A stretch of 64,000 bases of DNA from a virus: positions 62,001 through 126,000 of the IMG/VR virus record IMGVR_UViG_3300032249_000542; one strand, 5' to 3'. A program made the translations under genes and the position numbers. The notes under the pieces were generated by a model, which saw only the letters and a program-made list of their open reading frames with translations, ran no database searches and was not told the DNA's origin. Positions 9,401-19,600 of this stretch are shown here, piece by piece. Every line of letters starts with the position of its first letter. The stretch's first letter is position 1.

Positions 9401-12400
9401 ACTTTAGTATTCTTGATTCTGCAAACTTACCAAGATTTAAAAACGGATTCATCGTTGATGCTTTTAACGGAACTTCCGTATCGAATGTTTTAGATTTTGA
9501 TTTTAAAGCATCTATTGATAGACAACAAAAATTACTTCGTCCTACGTTTAATGTTACTTCAACACTATTGAACTATGCTCCATCTGATGGAGATAATACA
9601 AACATTAATCGTAACGGACCTATCTTTACAGTTGATTCTAATGAGATAACATACTTAGATCAACCACTTGCTTCAAGGTCAGTTAATATTAATCCGTTTA
9701 ATGTTATCAATTATCTTGGTAAAGTGCAACTTGATCCATCTTCAGATGTTTGGTATGATGAAACTCGTCTAGCAGATTTGGCTGTTGATATTTCAGGTGA
9801 CCGTGCTGCATGGCAACAATTAGTTGAGGGTGCTGCTCAAACTGAATGGGATTCTTGGAAAGATATCTGGACTTCAACTCAAACAAGAGATATTGAAAGA
9901 AGTGGTTGGCAGGTAACTGGTACATCTCAAAGTGGACGTGCTGTAACAGTTTCAGAACAACAAAGAGTTGATACATTAAGTGTATCAACAACACAACAAG
10001 GAAGAACTGGTGTAAAATCAACTGTCACACTTGATACACTTACGAAATCATTAGGTGATCGTGTCGTAGATGTTTCGATTATTCCTTACATGAGAGATGT
10101 AAATATTCTTATTGTTGGTGATGATTTCTATCCATCAACACAGTTATTTTCTTTCTTTGATGCACAAGATGTTAGTGGATATGTTGCTCGTGCGAACAAA
10201 ATTGTATTCAGAAATAACAATTTAAAATATCAAACACAAATAGGTAATCCAGAAGTTATAACATTTAAGAATAATGTTACAGGAACAACTAATGCTCAAG
10301 GTATTATTGTTAAAACTTCAAACAATGTTGGATTCTTTGTAAGTGCAGAAGCAACTTCTTCTTTAAATGTAACACCAACATCAGCAACATTAAGTGTCAT
10401 TGGACAATCAAGTACACAAAATAATGTTATTGAATATTTTGAACATTATACTGGTAATGCAGCTGCTGGAGGAGCTTCAACAATTACGTTGAATCTACTC
10501 GCTTCTGGTGCTTTAAATGCTACCAATGCAAACTTTACTGGTGAACCAATTAAGATTATATCAGGTAAGGGTGTTGGACAATCTGCAACAATTAGCGCAT
10601 ATGATCCTGCGACTAGAATTGCAACTATTACTCCTGCATGGACTACTGTTCCAGATGTGACTTCACGTTATACGGTCGGCCGTTTAACAACAACTGATAC
10701 TGGTTCTGTTGCAGGTATTTTCTTCTTACCAACTGGAACATTTAGAGTTGGTGAAAAATTATTCAGATTGATCGATGATAGTGCAGGTAACTTAGAGGCA
10801 TCTAAAACAAATGGGGATGCACGATTCTTTGCAGCAGGATTATTACAGACAAAACAAGAATCATCAATTACTGCAACTGTTCCTGCAGGTATTCAGCGTT
10901 CAGATGTGTCTGATACTCGAACTGTTCAGTCTACATCGTTTGGACAGAGGACAGAAAAAAGATCGTATGTGTATTATGTCGATCCTCTTGCACAAACATT
11001 CTTTGTTAATGGTGCATTATTTCCGAATGGATTATATATCAGTAAGATTCGTGTTTGCTTTAGAACAAAGGATCCTACTGTTCCAGTAACACTACAAATT
11101 AGACCTACCGTAAATGGATTCCCTCATAGTTCAGTTGTTTATCCGTTTGGTACTGTTACATTGACTCCAGATAAAGTTACTGTATCTGAAAAACCAAGTC
11201 TTGATGATGCAGCAAAATTTACTGACTTTGTGTTTGATGCTCCAATCTATTTGCTCCCAGGTGAACATTCATTTGTTCTACTTGCAAACTCAAATCAATA
11301 TGAAGTGTATTGTGCAGAAAAAGGTAAGACGAATCTTTTGGATAATAAACAAATTTCAGACCAACCATATGGTGGTTCATTATTCTTATCACAGAATGGA
11401 TCGACTTGGACACCAGAACAAAATCTTGACATGATGTTTAGGGTTAGTAGAAATGAATATTCTCAAACTCCATCGCAAGTTGTGTTTCATGCGAACATGT
11501 CGAACACCACATCAAATGTTGTGTATGATCTAATTCATTTGATGACTGGAGAAATGATTCTTCCAGGAACATCTGTAACATATAAATTTGCATCGGAAAG
11601 AGCTGCACCATATGGTGGAGCTGTTGGATACAAACCAATTATTCCTTTAGAAAATTATATTGTAAATGATGGTGAACGCCGTCGTGTATTGAATCCAACA
11701 ACTGGTAACACTACATTCAAAGTTATTGCTACACTCGCAACAAGTGATTCTGCAATATCACCATATGTTGATACAAATAGATTTAATTTATTAACAGTTG
11801 AAAATAGAATGAACAATCTACCATTGTCTAACGACCAAATCGTTATTGCAAATACTGGTAGTGGGATGACTAGTGGAATATACAGTATTGCATTATCAAA
11901 TACTGCCGGTGGTGGTGCAATCCTTCTTGCAAATGTTGTTGGAGGTTCTATTTCTAGAGCTTGGGTACAAGATGGTGGAAGTGCATATGTAGATTCCCCA
12001 TCAATTAACTTATTTGCTTCGTTAGCAACATCTGCTGGTGGATATACTGGTGGAATGTGTGTTGGATCAGGTGCAAATGGTGCTTCTATTATAATCAACG
12101 GAGAAACCTCTAAATCAGGTGGTCCTGCAACAGCACGATACATTATGCGTACCGTAACACTTGAAGATGGATTTGATTCCGGAGATATTCGTGTTTATCT
12201 AACTGCATATAAACCAGCAGGTAGTGACATTTACGTTTACTTCAAACCACAGTCTGTATCAGATATTGAAAAATTCTCTGATTTAAATTGGCAATTATTG
12301 ACACAGATTAATAATGGTAACTTTGTATCAACACAAGCAAATGACTTTAGAGAATTGGTATTTGCTCCTGGAATAAACGGTGTTGCAAACAACTCTATTC

Positions 12401-12537
12401 TGTATTCGTCTGGTACAACATCATTTACTAACTATAAATCTTTTGCAATTAAAATTGTCATGTCTGGTTCTGATACAGTAGACGTTCCATTAATAAGAGA
12501 CTTACGTGTTATTGCTTTACCGGAGGGTAACGTATAA
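6430..12537 (+). CDS. Giant DUF4815 virion structural protein
   Basis: A 2,035-residue protein, the longest in the window. The N-terminus (NPYYDDYDEDKQFLRLLYKP, then ARELTQAQT, LQKQVERFGNHIFKNGS) is the hallmark of DUF4815 proteins of marine T4-like phages, which are virion proteins of unknown exact place. It follows gp8 where T4 has genes 9-12, none of which I recognise here, so it may do the peripheral baseplate or fibre-socket job; that is inference. Two copies of a small beta module with a 'SGxGxG...TIxxYxxxT' core lie near residues 455-515 and 1,355-1,420; a third is in the fibre gene at 21,020. The C-terminal third is beta-rich with glycine-rich stretches. The gene is separated from gene 8 by 10 bases and overlaps the next by one. 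Confidence 0.75.
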   Translation: MPISTNFNVNPYYDDYDEDKQFLRLLYKPGYAVQARELTQAQTLLQKQVERFGNHIFKNGSIVTGGQVFLQNVSYMNLDSQYATTDILAADFVDKIILTTDNSKRGQVIKVYDATANTPHTLLVKQIYGNTFTSGDSIKTLETGGDAFANRANISTLGTGTGQVFSVNDGVFYYEGFFVKVDPQAIGTSIYNNNTANVRIGFEVTESIVESVNDTSLLDPAQGASNFQAPGSDRFKIELNLTTRSLDSVDLTKFIELAQVKEGILQKVIRNALYANLEDTLARRTYDESGDYVVNPFLLSIETNASNTANMDLVLSAGKAYVKGYEYQTISPITITVPKPRDTINVDTKFISADFGSYVYTFNHFALLPSDTLGTIDIHCVQNNSIWTANTAVYSNTKIGTARVKSVVFDTTAGSQSDASTYVYKTYLTDINVGSIVASVATGVNTSCFALGSATVGSMSNIDNAYAGAKIRIVSGPGAGETPKTITTYSGSTKNITTNIPFAVAPTTSSIYSIDFEIKDAESFVEIGADSTKFTSAANIYGFSKDQASTYENVFVSEKSQEPLLFKLGEDYVVANSIANFSYEYQKFLSGVTISASTVDLSSYLSAGETLTTTSTSSISSKQKDLIVQAKTTSGIYVPNQIIAAANLSVSGTTLTISSAYTGTADMFVTVRSDATSKNKNYVRANVVVQNYGAANNIFGNSSVFVINDQGQTQIHNTSHINKLPGLSQSLYVSDVVSINAIFDFQGTTISQANMGSAANVTSRYLLDTGQRDSYYDHASIILKAGVTPPTGPLLIRYNRYTTSNTPGYYTVDSYLRGHNSGYSEVAYENVPRFTSISSEKENYLLRDHLDFRPWRQDASANDLTLANTKTFGTTTNGLKIPLNGSDIVTSFKNYLPRIDKVVLNVAREFSIIKGESSVTPSRPQDKEDSMTLYILSYPPFVDDTKFISVRPIKNQRYTMKDIGNFEKRIENLEYYTSLSLLEFDTATKQDFSILDSANLPRFKNGFIVDAFNGTSVSNVLDFDFKASIDRQQKLLRPTFNVTSTLLNYAPSDGDNTNINRNGPIFTVDSNEITYLDQPLASRSVNINPFNVINYLGKVQLDPSSDVWYDETRLADLAVDISGDRAAWQQLVEGAAQTEWDSWKDIWTSTQTRDIERSGWQVTGTSQSGRAVTVSEQQRVDTLSVSTTQQGRTGVKSTVTLDTLTKSLGDRVVDVSIIPYMRDVNILIVGDDFYPSTQLFSFFDAQDVSGYVARANKIVFRNNNLKYQTQIGNPEVITFKNNVTGTTNAQGIIVKTSNNVGFFVSAEATSSLNVTPTSATLSVIGQSSTQNNVIEYFEHYTGNAAAGGASTITLNLLASGALNATNANFTGEPIKIISGKGVGQSATISAYDPATRIATITPAWTTVPDVTSRYTVGRLTTTDTGSVAGIFFLPTGTFRVGEKLFRLIDDSAGNLEASKTNGDARFFAAGLLQTKQESSITATVPAGIQRSDVSDTRTVQSTSFGQRTEKRSYVYYVDPLAQTFFVNGALFPNGLYISKIRVCFRTKDPTVPVTLQIRPTVNGFPHSSVVYPFGTVTLTPDKVTVSEKPSLDDAAKFTDFVFDAPIYLLPGEHSFVLLANSNQYEVYCAEKGKTNLLDNKQISDQPYGGSLFLSQNGSTWTPEQNLDMMFRVSRNEYSQTPSQVVFHANMSNTTSNVVYDLIHLMTGEMILPGTSVTYKFASERAAPYGGAVGYKPIIPLENYIVNDGERRRVLNPTTGNTTFKVIATLATSDSAISPYVDTNRFNLLTVENRMNNLPLSNDQIVIANTGSGMTSGIYSIALSNTAGGGAILLANVVGGSISRAWVQDGGSAYVDSPSINLFASLATSAGGYTGGMCVGSGANGASIIINGETSKSGGPATARYIMRTVTLEDGFDSGDIRVYLTAYKPAGSDIYVYFKPQSVSDIEKFSDLNWQLLTQINNGNFVSTQANDFRELVFAPGINGVANNSILYSSGTTSFTNYKSFAIKIVMSGSDTVDVPLIRDLRVIALPEGNV

Positions 12538-12767
12538 TGGCACTAGTTAAAGTAGAAAATCATAATAACTTAGTCCGTGATACTTCTTCTGGTGCTGTTC
12601 TAAATACAGATAGAACCGGATTGCAAGAGTATTATCGTAGGCGTGAGATTGCAAAGAAAGAACTTCTGGAAAGAGAAGAAAATAAAATGCGTTTGCAAAA
12701 AATGGAACAAGAGATGCAAGAGATAAAAGAATTGTTAAAAGAAATTGCAATAATTAGGAAACAATAA
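12537..12767 (+). CDS. Small coiled-coil protein
   Basis: 76 residues. The first 25 or so are extended; residues 27-76 are highly charged and helical (many E, K, R with regular L, M, I), a likely coiled coil. It starts on the last base of the DUF4815 gene stop and ends on the first base of the next gene (TAATG at both ends), so it is translated as part of the structural operon. It may be a small oligomerising virion protein or an assembly helper. I do not recognise a family. Confidence 0.55.
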   Translation: MALVKVENHNNLVRDTSSGAVLNTDRTGLQEYYRRREIAKKELLEREENKMRLQKMEQEMQEIKELLKEIAIIRKQ

Positions 12768-13381
12768 TGGCATTAATAAACAATATTAATACGCAGAATA
12801 CCTTTGACCAATGGGTTACCACAACTCAGCAATTAGTTTCTACTGTAAATAATTTTACAGATGGTCCTGCGATTATTGCAAATACCAGTCTTGATATTTC
12901 AGGAACAGGTAGTAAATTAAATGTTCGTAATAGTGGTGCAATCAACACATTCTATGCGAATACTGCAAACATAGCAAACATTTCATTTTCTCAAAATGGA
13001 ATGACTATTCCCGGTAATGTTGCAACTTTAAATGTGACATCAAACATTGCAATTGGTGCTAATGCATCAATTTCAAACAATGTAAATATTGGTGGATCCG
13101 TTATCGTTTCTCAAAGCATGAATGTTGCAAGTAACATTACCGTAAATAACATTACTGTTTTTGGTAGAGTAAACGCAACTTTAGGAATAACTACATCAGG
13201 TAACACTACATTTGGTAATGTAATTGTTACTGGAACAAGTAATACAAAACATTTTGAGTATACTACTGCAAATGGACAGACTCTTGCAGTCACAGGAATT
13301 GCCACGATGAATCGTGCAGCAGGAAATGTGTTAAGTCAAATAGAAGAAATTTCAATAGCACTATCACTCGTTTTAGGATAA
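12767..13381 (+). CDS. Short fibre-like structural protein
   Basis: 204 residues, rich in Asn, Thr, Ser, Ile and Val. From about residue 60 it shows alternating short strands of the form 'GN(V/A)xxxNVTxNxxxxxNxxI' followed by a 'SGNTTFGNVIVTGTSN' segment, typical of triple-stranded beta-helical fibre shafts. The C-terminal 30 residues are helical (NRAAGNVLSQIEEISIAL). It is probably a short tail fibre or collar-fibre-like protein. No lectin or enzyme domain is visible. Confidence 0.5.
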   Translation: MALINNINTQNTFDQWVTTTQQLVSTVNNFTDGPAIIANTSLDISGTGSKLNVRNSGAINTFYANTANIANISFSQNGMTIPGNVATLNVTSNIAIGANASISNNVNIGGSVIVSQSMNVASNITVNNITVFGRVNATLGITTSGNTTFGNVIVTGTSNTKHFEYTTANGQTLAVTGIATMNRAAGNVLSQIEEISIALSLVLG

Positions 13382-13384
13382 GAA

Positions 13385-13717
13385 ATGGCAAATACGTACA
13401 GAAAGAAAATTGCTGGTGGTGTTGGTGTAACACTAACTGATGTTTATGTTGCAAATAGTGGAATTCAAGGTATTGCAATTGGTATGACTGTTGCAAACAT
13501 ATCTACCGCTCCTGTATCTGCAAACGTCAAAGTGTTTAGCGCAGCAACATCAAATTCAGCATTCGTTGTTAGAGAATCAACGATTGCAATCGGTGGTACA
13601 TTAGTTCCACTTGGTGGCGACCAAAAACTTATTTTAGAAGCAGGAGATAAGGTACAAGTGCAAATGTCAGCTGCAGGTTCTGGCGATGTAGTTATATCGG
13701 TTCTGGAGATTAGTTAA
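13385..13717 (+). CDS. Small beta-sandwich virion protein, paralogue of the protein at 23,548
   Basis: 110 residues, all beta by pattern. It has a Gly-Val-Thr-rich start, a central block with GGTLVPLGGDQKLILEAGDK and an ending VVISVLEIS. The 112-residue protein at 23,548 has the same length and layout (LTGKLVLEAGD near the same place, ending LTLSILETA), so the two look like diverged paralogues. Both sit directly before a long fibre, which suggests a fibre-attachment or trimer-cap role; that is inference. Confidence 0.5.
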   Translation: MANTYRKKIAGGVGVTLTDVYVANSGIQGIAIGMTVANISTAPVSANVKVFSAATSNSAFVVRESTIAIGGTLVPLGGDQKLILEAGDKVQVQMSAAGSGDVVISVLEIS

Positions 13718-15045
13718 TGTCATACCTAGGAAATACGCCAGACAAGAATATAATTTTTTATGTTCTTGGTATTGACAAATTTAATGGTACAGGAGCCTGT
13801 ACTACGTTTACCATGTCAAGAACATTGGCTCAGGATATTGATGCACAAGTTCTTGTTAATAATGTTCAACAAGCACCTATTGACGCATATTCTGTTTCCG
13901 GAAGTTCATTAGTATTTACAGAAGCACCATCTGTTGGTACTGAAAATATTCAAGTCATTTATCGTACTCAGAATGTTGTATCGTATAGTCAGTTATCAAC
14001 TTCAGAAATTCAAGGTGAAGCTGTTACTGCCGCAAAACTTGCAACTGGTTCTGTAACTGAAACTAAAATTGGAACAGGTGCTGTAACAGTTACTAAAATT
14101 GGTACTGGTGCTGTAACAAGTGTTAAACTTGGAGCTGGTGCTGTAGAAACTAGTAATATATTGGATGGTGCAGTAAACGCAGACAAAATTGCAACAAATG
14201 CTGTTACCGCAGATAAAATTATTGCGGGTGCTGTAACAAGCACTAAGATCGGTACAGGTGCAGTTGGGACAACACAATTAGCTACAGGTATAAGTGTAAC
14301 AATTACAGGCGGAACTATTTCAGGTATCACAGACCTTGGAGTTGCAGACGGTGGTACAGGAGCATCTGACCAAGCAACAGCAAGAACTAATTTGGGGTTA
14401 GGTTCAATATCAACGCAAGCAGCAAGTGCTGTTGCAATTACAGGTGGAACAGTTCAGGGAGTTTCAAGTTTAACTGGATTTACATCCAATCCAACTGGAA
14501 CAACTGGTCTTTTCTCATTAGGTACTACAGGAATTCTAAACATAACATCTGGTGCATATGCAACAACTGACGGAATGACATTTGGTACAGATGGTGCAGG
14601 TGCTAAGAAATTATTTGTTTCTGCTAGTTCTGATTCTGCTGCAGCATTTAGACGTAGAACAACTGACGGACAAGTAGTTACATTTACCAAAGATGTTACA
14701 ACTGTCGGTAGTGTATCTGTTACTGATACCGCAACCGCATATAATACAAGTTCAGATCGTAGACTGAAAGATTATATTCAACCATTCACAAACGGACTTG
14801 AGTATGTAAATCAGATGCGTCCTGTTCATTTTAGATGGATATCTAACAACAAACAAGGAATTGGATTTATTGCAGATGAACTACAAGAGGTAGTTCCACA
14901 AGCAGTTACAGGTCATGCTAATGGAGAAACATATCAAGGTGTTGATGCATCTTTTGTAGTTCCTTATCTGGTAAGTGCTGTACAAGAATTGCATGACCAA
15001 ATCTTAGAATTAAAAGCAGAAATTAACACTTTAAAGAATAGTTAA
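13717..15045 (+). CDS. Tail fibre with C-terminal intramolecular chaperone (peptidase S74)
   Basis: 442 residues. Residues 1-90 form a small head domain shared with the next gene. Residues 105-195 are repeats of 'GAVTxxKIGTG' with a regular hydrophobic pattern. The middle is a fibre module of 'ADGGTGASDQATARTNLGLG' type, common in phage fibres. The last 97 residues are the endosialidase-type chaperone domain: SSDRRLKDYI, then HFRWISNNKQGIGFIADELQEVVP, then a C-terminal coiled coil. This family trimerises the fibre and then cuts itself off at the conserved Ser-Asp, here residues 346-347. Cleavage is inferred from the conserved motif. Confidence 0.82.
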   Translation: MSYLGNTPDKNIIFYVLGIDKFNGTGACTTFTMSRTLAQDIDAQVLVNNVQQAPIDAYSVSGSSLVFTEAPSVGTENIQVIYRTQNVVSYSQLSTSEIQGEAVTAAKLATGSVTETKIGTGAVTVTKIGTGAVTSVKLGAGAVETSNILDGAVNADKIATNAVTADKIIAGAVTSTKIGTGAVGTTQLATGISVTITGGTISGITDLGVADGGTGASDQATARTNLGLGSISTQAASAVAITGGTVQGVSSLTGFTSNPTGTTGLFSLGTTGILNITSGAYATTDGMTFGTDGAGAKKLFVSASSDSAAAFRRRTTDGQVVTFTKDVTTVGSVSVTDTATAYNTSSDRRLKDYIQPFTNGLEYVNQMRPVHFRWISNNKQGIGFIADELQEVVPQAVTGHANGETYQGVDASFVVPYLVSAVQELHDQILELKAEINTLKNS

Positions 15046-15047
15046 CC

Positions 15048-15524
15048 ATGGCATACATCGGAAATACTGTAAGGTCAGTACCTTTTATTGTTGACACTTT
15101 CTCTGGAAATGCATCAGCAACTAATTTTACGTTGACAAGAGCTCCTGCAAGTACAACATCAATTGCTGTATTTGTGAATGGTGCTTATCAACAACCAACT
15201 GCTAACTATTCGTTGGACGTAACGACTATTTCGTTTACTGTTGCACCTCCAACAGCTACAAATAATATTCAAGTATTACATATTGGTGAAGGACAGATTG
15301 CATCACAAGTTCCATCAGATGCAACGGTAACAACACCAAAGATGGCAGCGAATGTTGCGGTGACCGCATTTACTGCGAATACATCTTTAAGAGTTCCAGT
15401 TTACACAAGTAATACTACAAGAAATTCTACGATTACAACTCCTCAAATAGGTATGGTAATAATTTCTGGAACACAGTTTCAAGGTTACGATGGAAGCGGG
15501 TGGGTAGTTCTAAATAATAATTAA
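15048..15524 (+). CDS. Short fibre-head protein sharing the N-terminal domain of its neighbour
   Basis: 158 residues. Residues 1-90 match the N-terminal head of the fibre at 13,717 in pattern (M-x-Y-x-GNT, FSGNASATNFTLTR, VFVNGAYQQP, NNIQVLHIGEG). The remainder is a short shaft and a compact end containing QIGMVIISGTQFQGYDGSGW, a motif frequent at fibre ends. It has no S74 domain. It may be a short fibre using the same baseplate socket as its neighbour, or a decoy or adaptor trimer. The start lies 2 bases after the preceding stop. Confidence 0.5.
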   Translation: MAYIGNTVRSVPFIVDTFSGNASATNFTLTRAPASTTSIAVFVNGAYQQPTANYSLDVTTISFTVAPPTATNNIQVLHIGEGQIASQVPSDATVTTPKMAANVAVTAFTANTSLRVPVYTSNTTRNSTITTPQIGMVIISGTQFQGYDGSGWVVLNNN

Positions 15525-15533
15525 GGAGTGTAC

Positions 15534-15881
15534 ATGTTTTATCAATATGGTGTTGACGTAGCAGTTAAAAAATTAAGACCTGGAGCAAAATTCTCTTTGT
15601 ACAATTTGGACATTACTGGATGGGAAGATCCTGAAGGTAGAGAACCACCAACACAAGAAGAAATCTTAGATCAAATTGAAAAAGATAAAATACTACATGA
15701 TTACTACATGTATCAGCAATTAAGATTTAGAGAATTTCCAGAAGGTTGGCAACAATTAGAAATGCTTTGGGATGATATAGATCAAGGCAGAATTCCTGGA
15801 AAAGACAGTTCAATCTGGTATCAGAAAATAAAAGAAATAAAAGAAAAGTATCCTAAACCAACAGAACCCTTAGAGACATAA
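15534..15881 (+). CDS. Small acidic protein, tail fibre assembly-like
   Basis: 115 residues from ATG 15,534. A GTG at 15,528 is also in frame, but the strong Shine-Dalgarno AAGGAG at 15,523-15,528 overlaps it and is correctly spaced for the ATG, so I choose the ATG. The protein is unlike its neighbours: charged, with many Trp, Tyr, Glu and Asp. It has an acidic linker (PPTQEEILDQIEKDKI) and a C-terminal helical region with DDIDQGRIPGKDSSIWYQ. The layout recalls small fibre-assembly chaperones encoded next to phage fibres. That role is inferred; an unknown soluble protein is the alternative. Confidence 0.5.
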   Translation: MFYQYGVDVAVKKLRPGAKFSLYNLDITGWEDPEGREPPTQEEILDQIEKDKILHDYYMYQQLRFREFPEGWQQLEMLWDDIDQGRIPGKDSSIWYQKIKEIKEKYPKPTEPLET

Positions 15882-16613
15882 ATGCCATTATCAAGAATTA
15901 CGTCACAGTCAATACAAGACGAAACGATTATCCCAGCTGACATTCTAGATTTCTCAATTACCAGTAGTCAGTTGTCAAATACGGGAGTAACCGCGACCAC
16001 ATTTGGTGGAGGTACCTCTGGGACGGTTGTTGTTCCTGTTATTGCTACGGATATCGCTGGAAGAATAACCTCTGCGGCAAATCAAACTTTATCACTAACA
16101 TCTTTTGGTGTTGTTGATGTTACTGCATTAGCAAGTTCAGGTAAAGTAAATGTAGCATCCTTACAAAGTAATGCATCAATTTTTACTAGCACTTTAAATG
16201 TTACTGGAACTACTTCAATAGCACAAGCGAAAGAAAAAGTTACTGTCACAGGAACTGGTGCAGGTGGTACTATTAATTTTGATGCATTAACACAAGCAGT
16301 TGCATATTACAATTCAACATCAACTTCAAATTTTACTGTTAATATTCGTGGCAATTCTGGAACATCATTAAATACTGTTATGAATACTGGTGAATCATTA
16401 ACGATAGTTGTTGTTTCAACTCAAGGTGGTTCTTCTTTCTATCTAACTGGAATTACCGTTGATGGTACTGCAACAGGTGTTACCACTCGTTATGCAACTC
16501 AGGCACCATCATCTGGTGGTACTTCGGGTATTGACGCATATACAATAACCATTATTAAAACCGCTTCTGCAACTTTTACAGTTCTTGCAGCGCAAACTAA
16601 ATTCGTAGCTTAA
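15882..16613 (+). CDS. Fibre-like structural protein
   Basis: 243 residues. The N-terminus (SRITSQSIQDETIIPADILDF) resembles fibre-anchoring segments. The middle is a Ser/Thr-rich shaft. From about residue 118 there is a globular beta domain (VNIRGNSGTSLNTVMNTGES, SSFYLTGITVDG, IDAYTITIIKT, TFTVLAAQTKFVA) of a type seen at the end of several marine phage fibres. It is likely a short fibre or a receptor-contacting protein. Confidence 0.5.
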   Translation: MPLSRITSQSIQDETIIPADILDFSITSSQLSNTGVTATTFGGGTSGTVVVPVIATDIAGRITSAANQTLSLTSFGVVDVTALASSGKVNVASLQSNASIFTSTLNVTGTTSIAQAKEKVTVTGTGAGGTINFDALTQAVAYYNSTSTSNFTVNIRGNSGTSLNTVMNTGESLTIVVVSTQGGSSFYLTGITVDGTATGVTTRYATQAPSSGGTSGIDAYTITIIKTASATFTVLAAQTKFVA

Positions 16614-16619
16614 AAATAC

Positions 16620-19600
16620 ATGGCAACAATATCAACTTTCGCAGCATTTTCATCTAGAGGTTATGGAGCATTTACTTCAGGTAGATTAGTTCCTACAGGA
16701 GGTGACTTTGTTATTGACAATAATGGTGCAGGTAAACGTGTTCACGTATTCCTTGGTGGAGGAACTTTTACAGTACCAGCAGAAACACTACCCACAAATA
16801 GATTTGTTGATTTAGAAATTCTTGTTGTTGGTGGTGGTGGTCCTGCAGGATCATCTGATAGTGGAGGTGGCGGTGGTGGTGGAGGTGCTGTAATTTATGA
16901 TAGTGCATTTAGAATTCCTAAAGGACATTCACTTTCTGTTACAGTAGGTGGTGCGGGGCAAGTAAGTAAAGTAACAGGACTTCATGCTGCTCCTGGTGGT
17001 GGTACCGGTGGAACTTCTGATAGATATAGTAAAGGACAACCCGGTGGTTGTGGTGGTGGAGGATCGTGGCAAAACGCTGGTCCTAACGGAGGAGAGTATA
17101 CATTATCAAATCCTGGAGCAACTTGGGGAACATCTGGACCGGCCGCACCAGCGAATGTAACACCCGCATTTCCAACTCCTGCGATAGGACCAACATATGC
17201 TCCAGGTCTTACTGTTGACAGGACATTTAATGCAGGTTATCATAACAATCGTGGTAATGGTCAATACGGATGTTCATCTGCTACACCAGATTCATCAAAA
17301 GGAATTGCTGGATCAATAACTTCTCCAGCTCCAGGGACATCATATAGTCCAAAAGCATTCAGAATGCGTGGAGGAGGTGGTGCATCTTATGTTGGTGGAC
17401 TTGGAGGACAAGGAATACTAACAGATTTCCGCACCTTAGAAAATGGTACATATGAATTTATACTTGCTGGAGGACATGGTGATCTTCCAAACAATGGTGA
17501 CAGATCATGGAATTCCTTAAAACAAGTTGCTGGTGCTAAAGGATTAAGGGATTCTGGAGTTTATAATGGAACTTTTTATGATGCTGGTGATTCGTACATA
17601 TCATCACCATCACAAGTAAATTGGGAAACTGAATATGATAATCCAGTTCAAAGTTCTGTAGAAAATGCTCCTTCAGGTAGTGAAACGTATGGGTCGGGTG
17701 GAAGTAGAACTCATGAACAAGACGGAGGACGAGGTTTTCTTATTTTAAGATATCTTGATTCTGCGGTAACTAGTGCATCAGCAAATGTTTTTGGTGGAAA
17801 TATTTCAACTTCTGCAAACGGTCAGTACAGATATCATATCTGGTATGGTGATGAAACGAATGATGGTTCTTATAAAGGAACTAGTGCTAATTCACAAGGA
17901 TATATTGCGTTTAATGATGAAGGTAATTATAGAGCAAAGTATTTTAATAGTAATACTGAAGAAGCGTATTATACTGTAAAAGGTAAGGACGGACAACCAC
18001 GAGGTGCAAACACAACACCATTTTATTTCTATCAAGATGTTCCAGCATTTAGTGTGCAATATATGCTTGTGGGTGGCGGTGGTTCTATGGGGACAAGAGG
18101 AAACTCAGTTCATCCTGGAGGATTAAATTACTTAGTTGGAGGAGGGGGTTCTGGAGGAATTGCAATGGGATCCTTTACTACTCCATCTCAGGCACCTTCT
18201 TCATATAATATGCCAGAACTTCCATCATCATTAGCTAATAGTGCTAGTTTTGGTGACCAAATAACCGGTTCGTTTCAACATAGACTTGGGTATATTGAAG
18301 TACGTGCGAATAGTCTATTAACTACCAAATTATCAACAAGTAAATATCTTTCATCGTTAGATAATGATGTTAATGCATATCATAGACAGAGACAAGGAAC
18401 AATAAGAATTCGTGGAAGTGGTAACGAGTCAGCTAGATTGTTACAAAGATTACGCCGTGATACTATTGAAGGATATTTTGCGGATAATGGAAATAATGAT
18501 ACAGGTAAGCGTTACTTAGTTTACGCTTCAAATAATCCCGGAGATCCACAATCTGATGGATGGGGATCTTCTATTAATCTTAATGATGGTTATGAATCGT
18601 ATTTTTACACTAATTATACTAGAGTAAGAGCAGGACGTAAAGCACATATAATGCAAGATGGTAATGATAATAGTGGTCCAACAACTGATTACTCAGAAGG
18701 AAATCCTTCTTGGAACAATAACATAGAATTTGAGTTGGGAACTGGTTCTACCGCAGAAACATTTGTTGCAACACCAACAGGAACTCATCCACAGACTGGT
18801 GAGAGTTACTATAACGCACTAAGAATAACTAGAGCACTTCCAAGAATTTCTAGTGGTGGTGATGACCTTGGAACAAATCGTTATAGTCAATTTCATAGTG
18901 CAATATCAAACTTTAATAGTAGTTCTCCTGGGTGGGAAGTAAGAGATCCACCAATGCAGTCGGGATTGAATAATGTAGATAATCTTTATAATAGAAATTT
19001 TAATATGAATGTTGGTAGTGTTTTTGGTGGTGGAAGAACGCTACGTGGTTCATATGTTCTACAACAAGGTGAAAACACAGCAACTAGAAGATTTGAACAC
19101 ATTAACTGGGATGATGGAAACCACAATGTTTCTGTTGACGCTGGTTGGAAAATAGTTGATGTTAATGCTGGTACTGTCAACAGAATGACTTATACTACTG
19201 AATCCGAAGATACAGTTAGAACCCGTGTTGAAGTTTGGAGAAGGTCATTAAGAAAAATTTGGATAAGACATTTATTTGCGTTTGACACAAGTATCGGTAA
19301 TGGTGGTAAAGGTAATAAACAGCCATCAGCACGTAGACGTTCTGGTGGAACCACTAGTTTACATATGCAAAATGATGATAATCCATCTTATTCAGCTGGT
19401 GGAGGTGGTGCAGGAGGATGGCACACATATTCCAGCGAAGGAGAATCACCGGTTGATGCAGGTGGACCAGAAATAGCAACATCAGACAGAAGTCCTGGAA
19501 CTTATGCTGGAGCAGGTGTAGGAACCAGTCCAATGAATTGGGGAACATTAACTCCAGCAGGTTCTGGTGGTGGTGCTGCACATTCTATAAATGCTCTTAG

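Noticed and set aside
11655-12143. 162-residue minus-strand frame, and others such as 43,085-43,417 and 14,010-14,330
   Set aside because: They lie fully within well-supported + strand genes, are Pro/Val or Thr/Val-rich shadows, and the whole window is otherwise one-stranded.
15528-15533. GTG at 15,528 as start of the small acidic protein
   Set aside because: It lies inside the Shine-Dalgarno sequence (AAGGAG) that is properly spaced for the ATG at 15,534.
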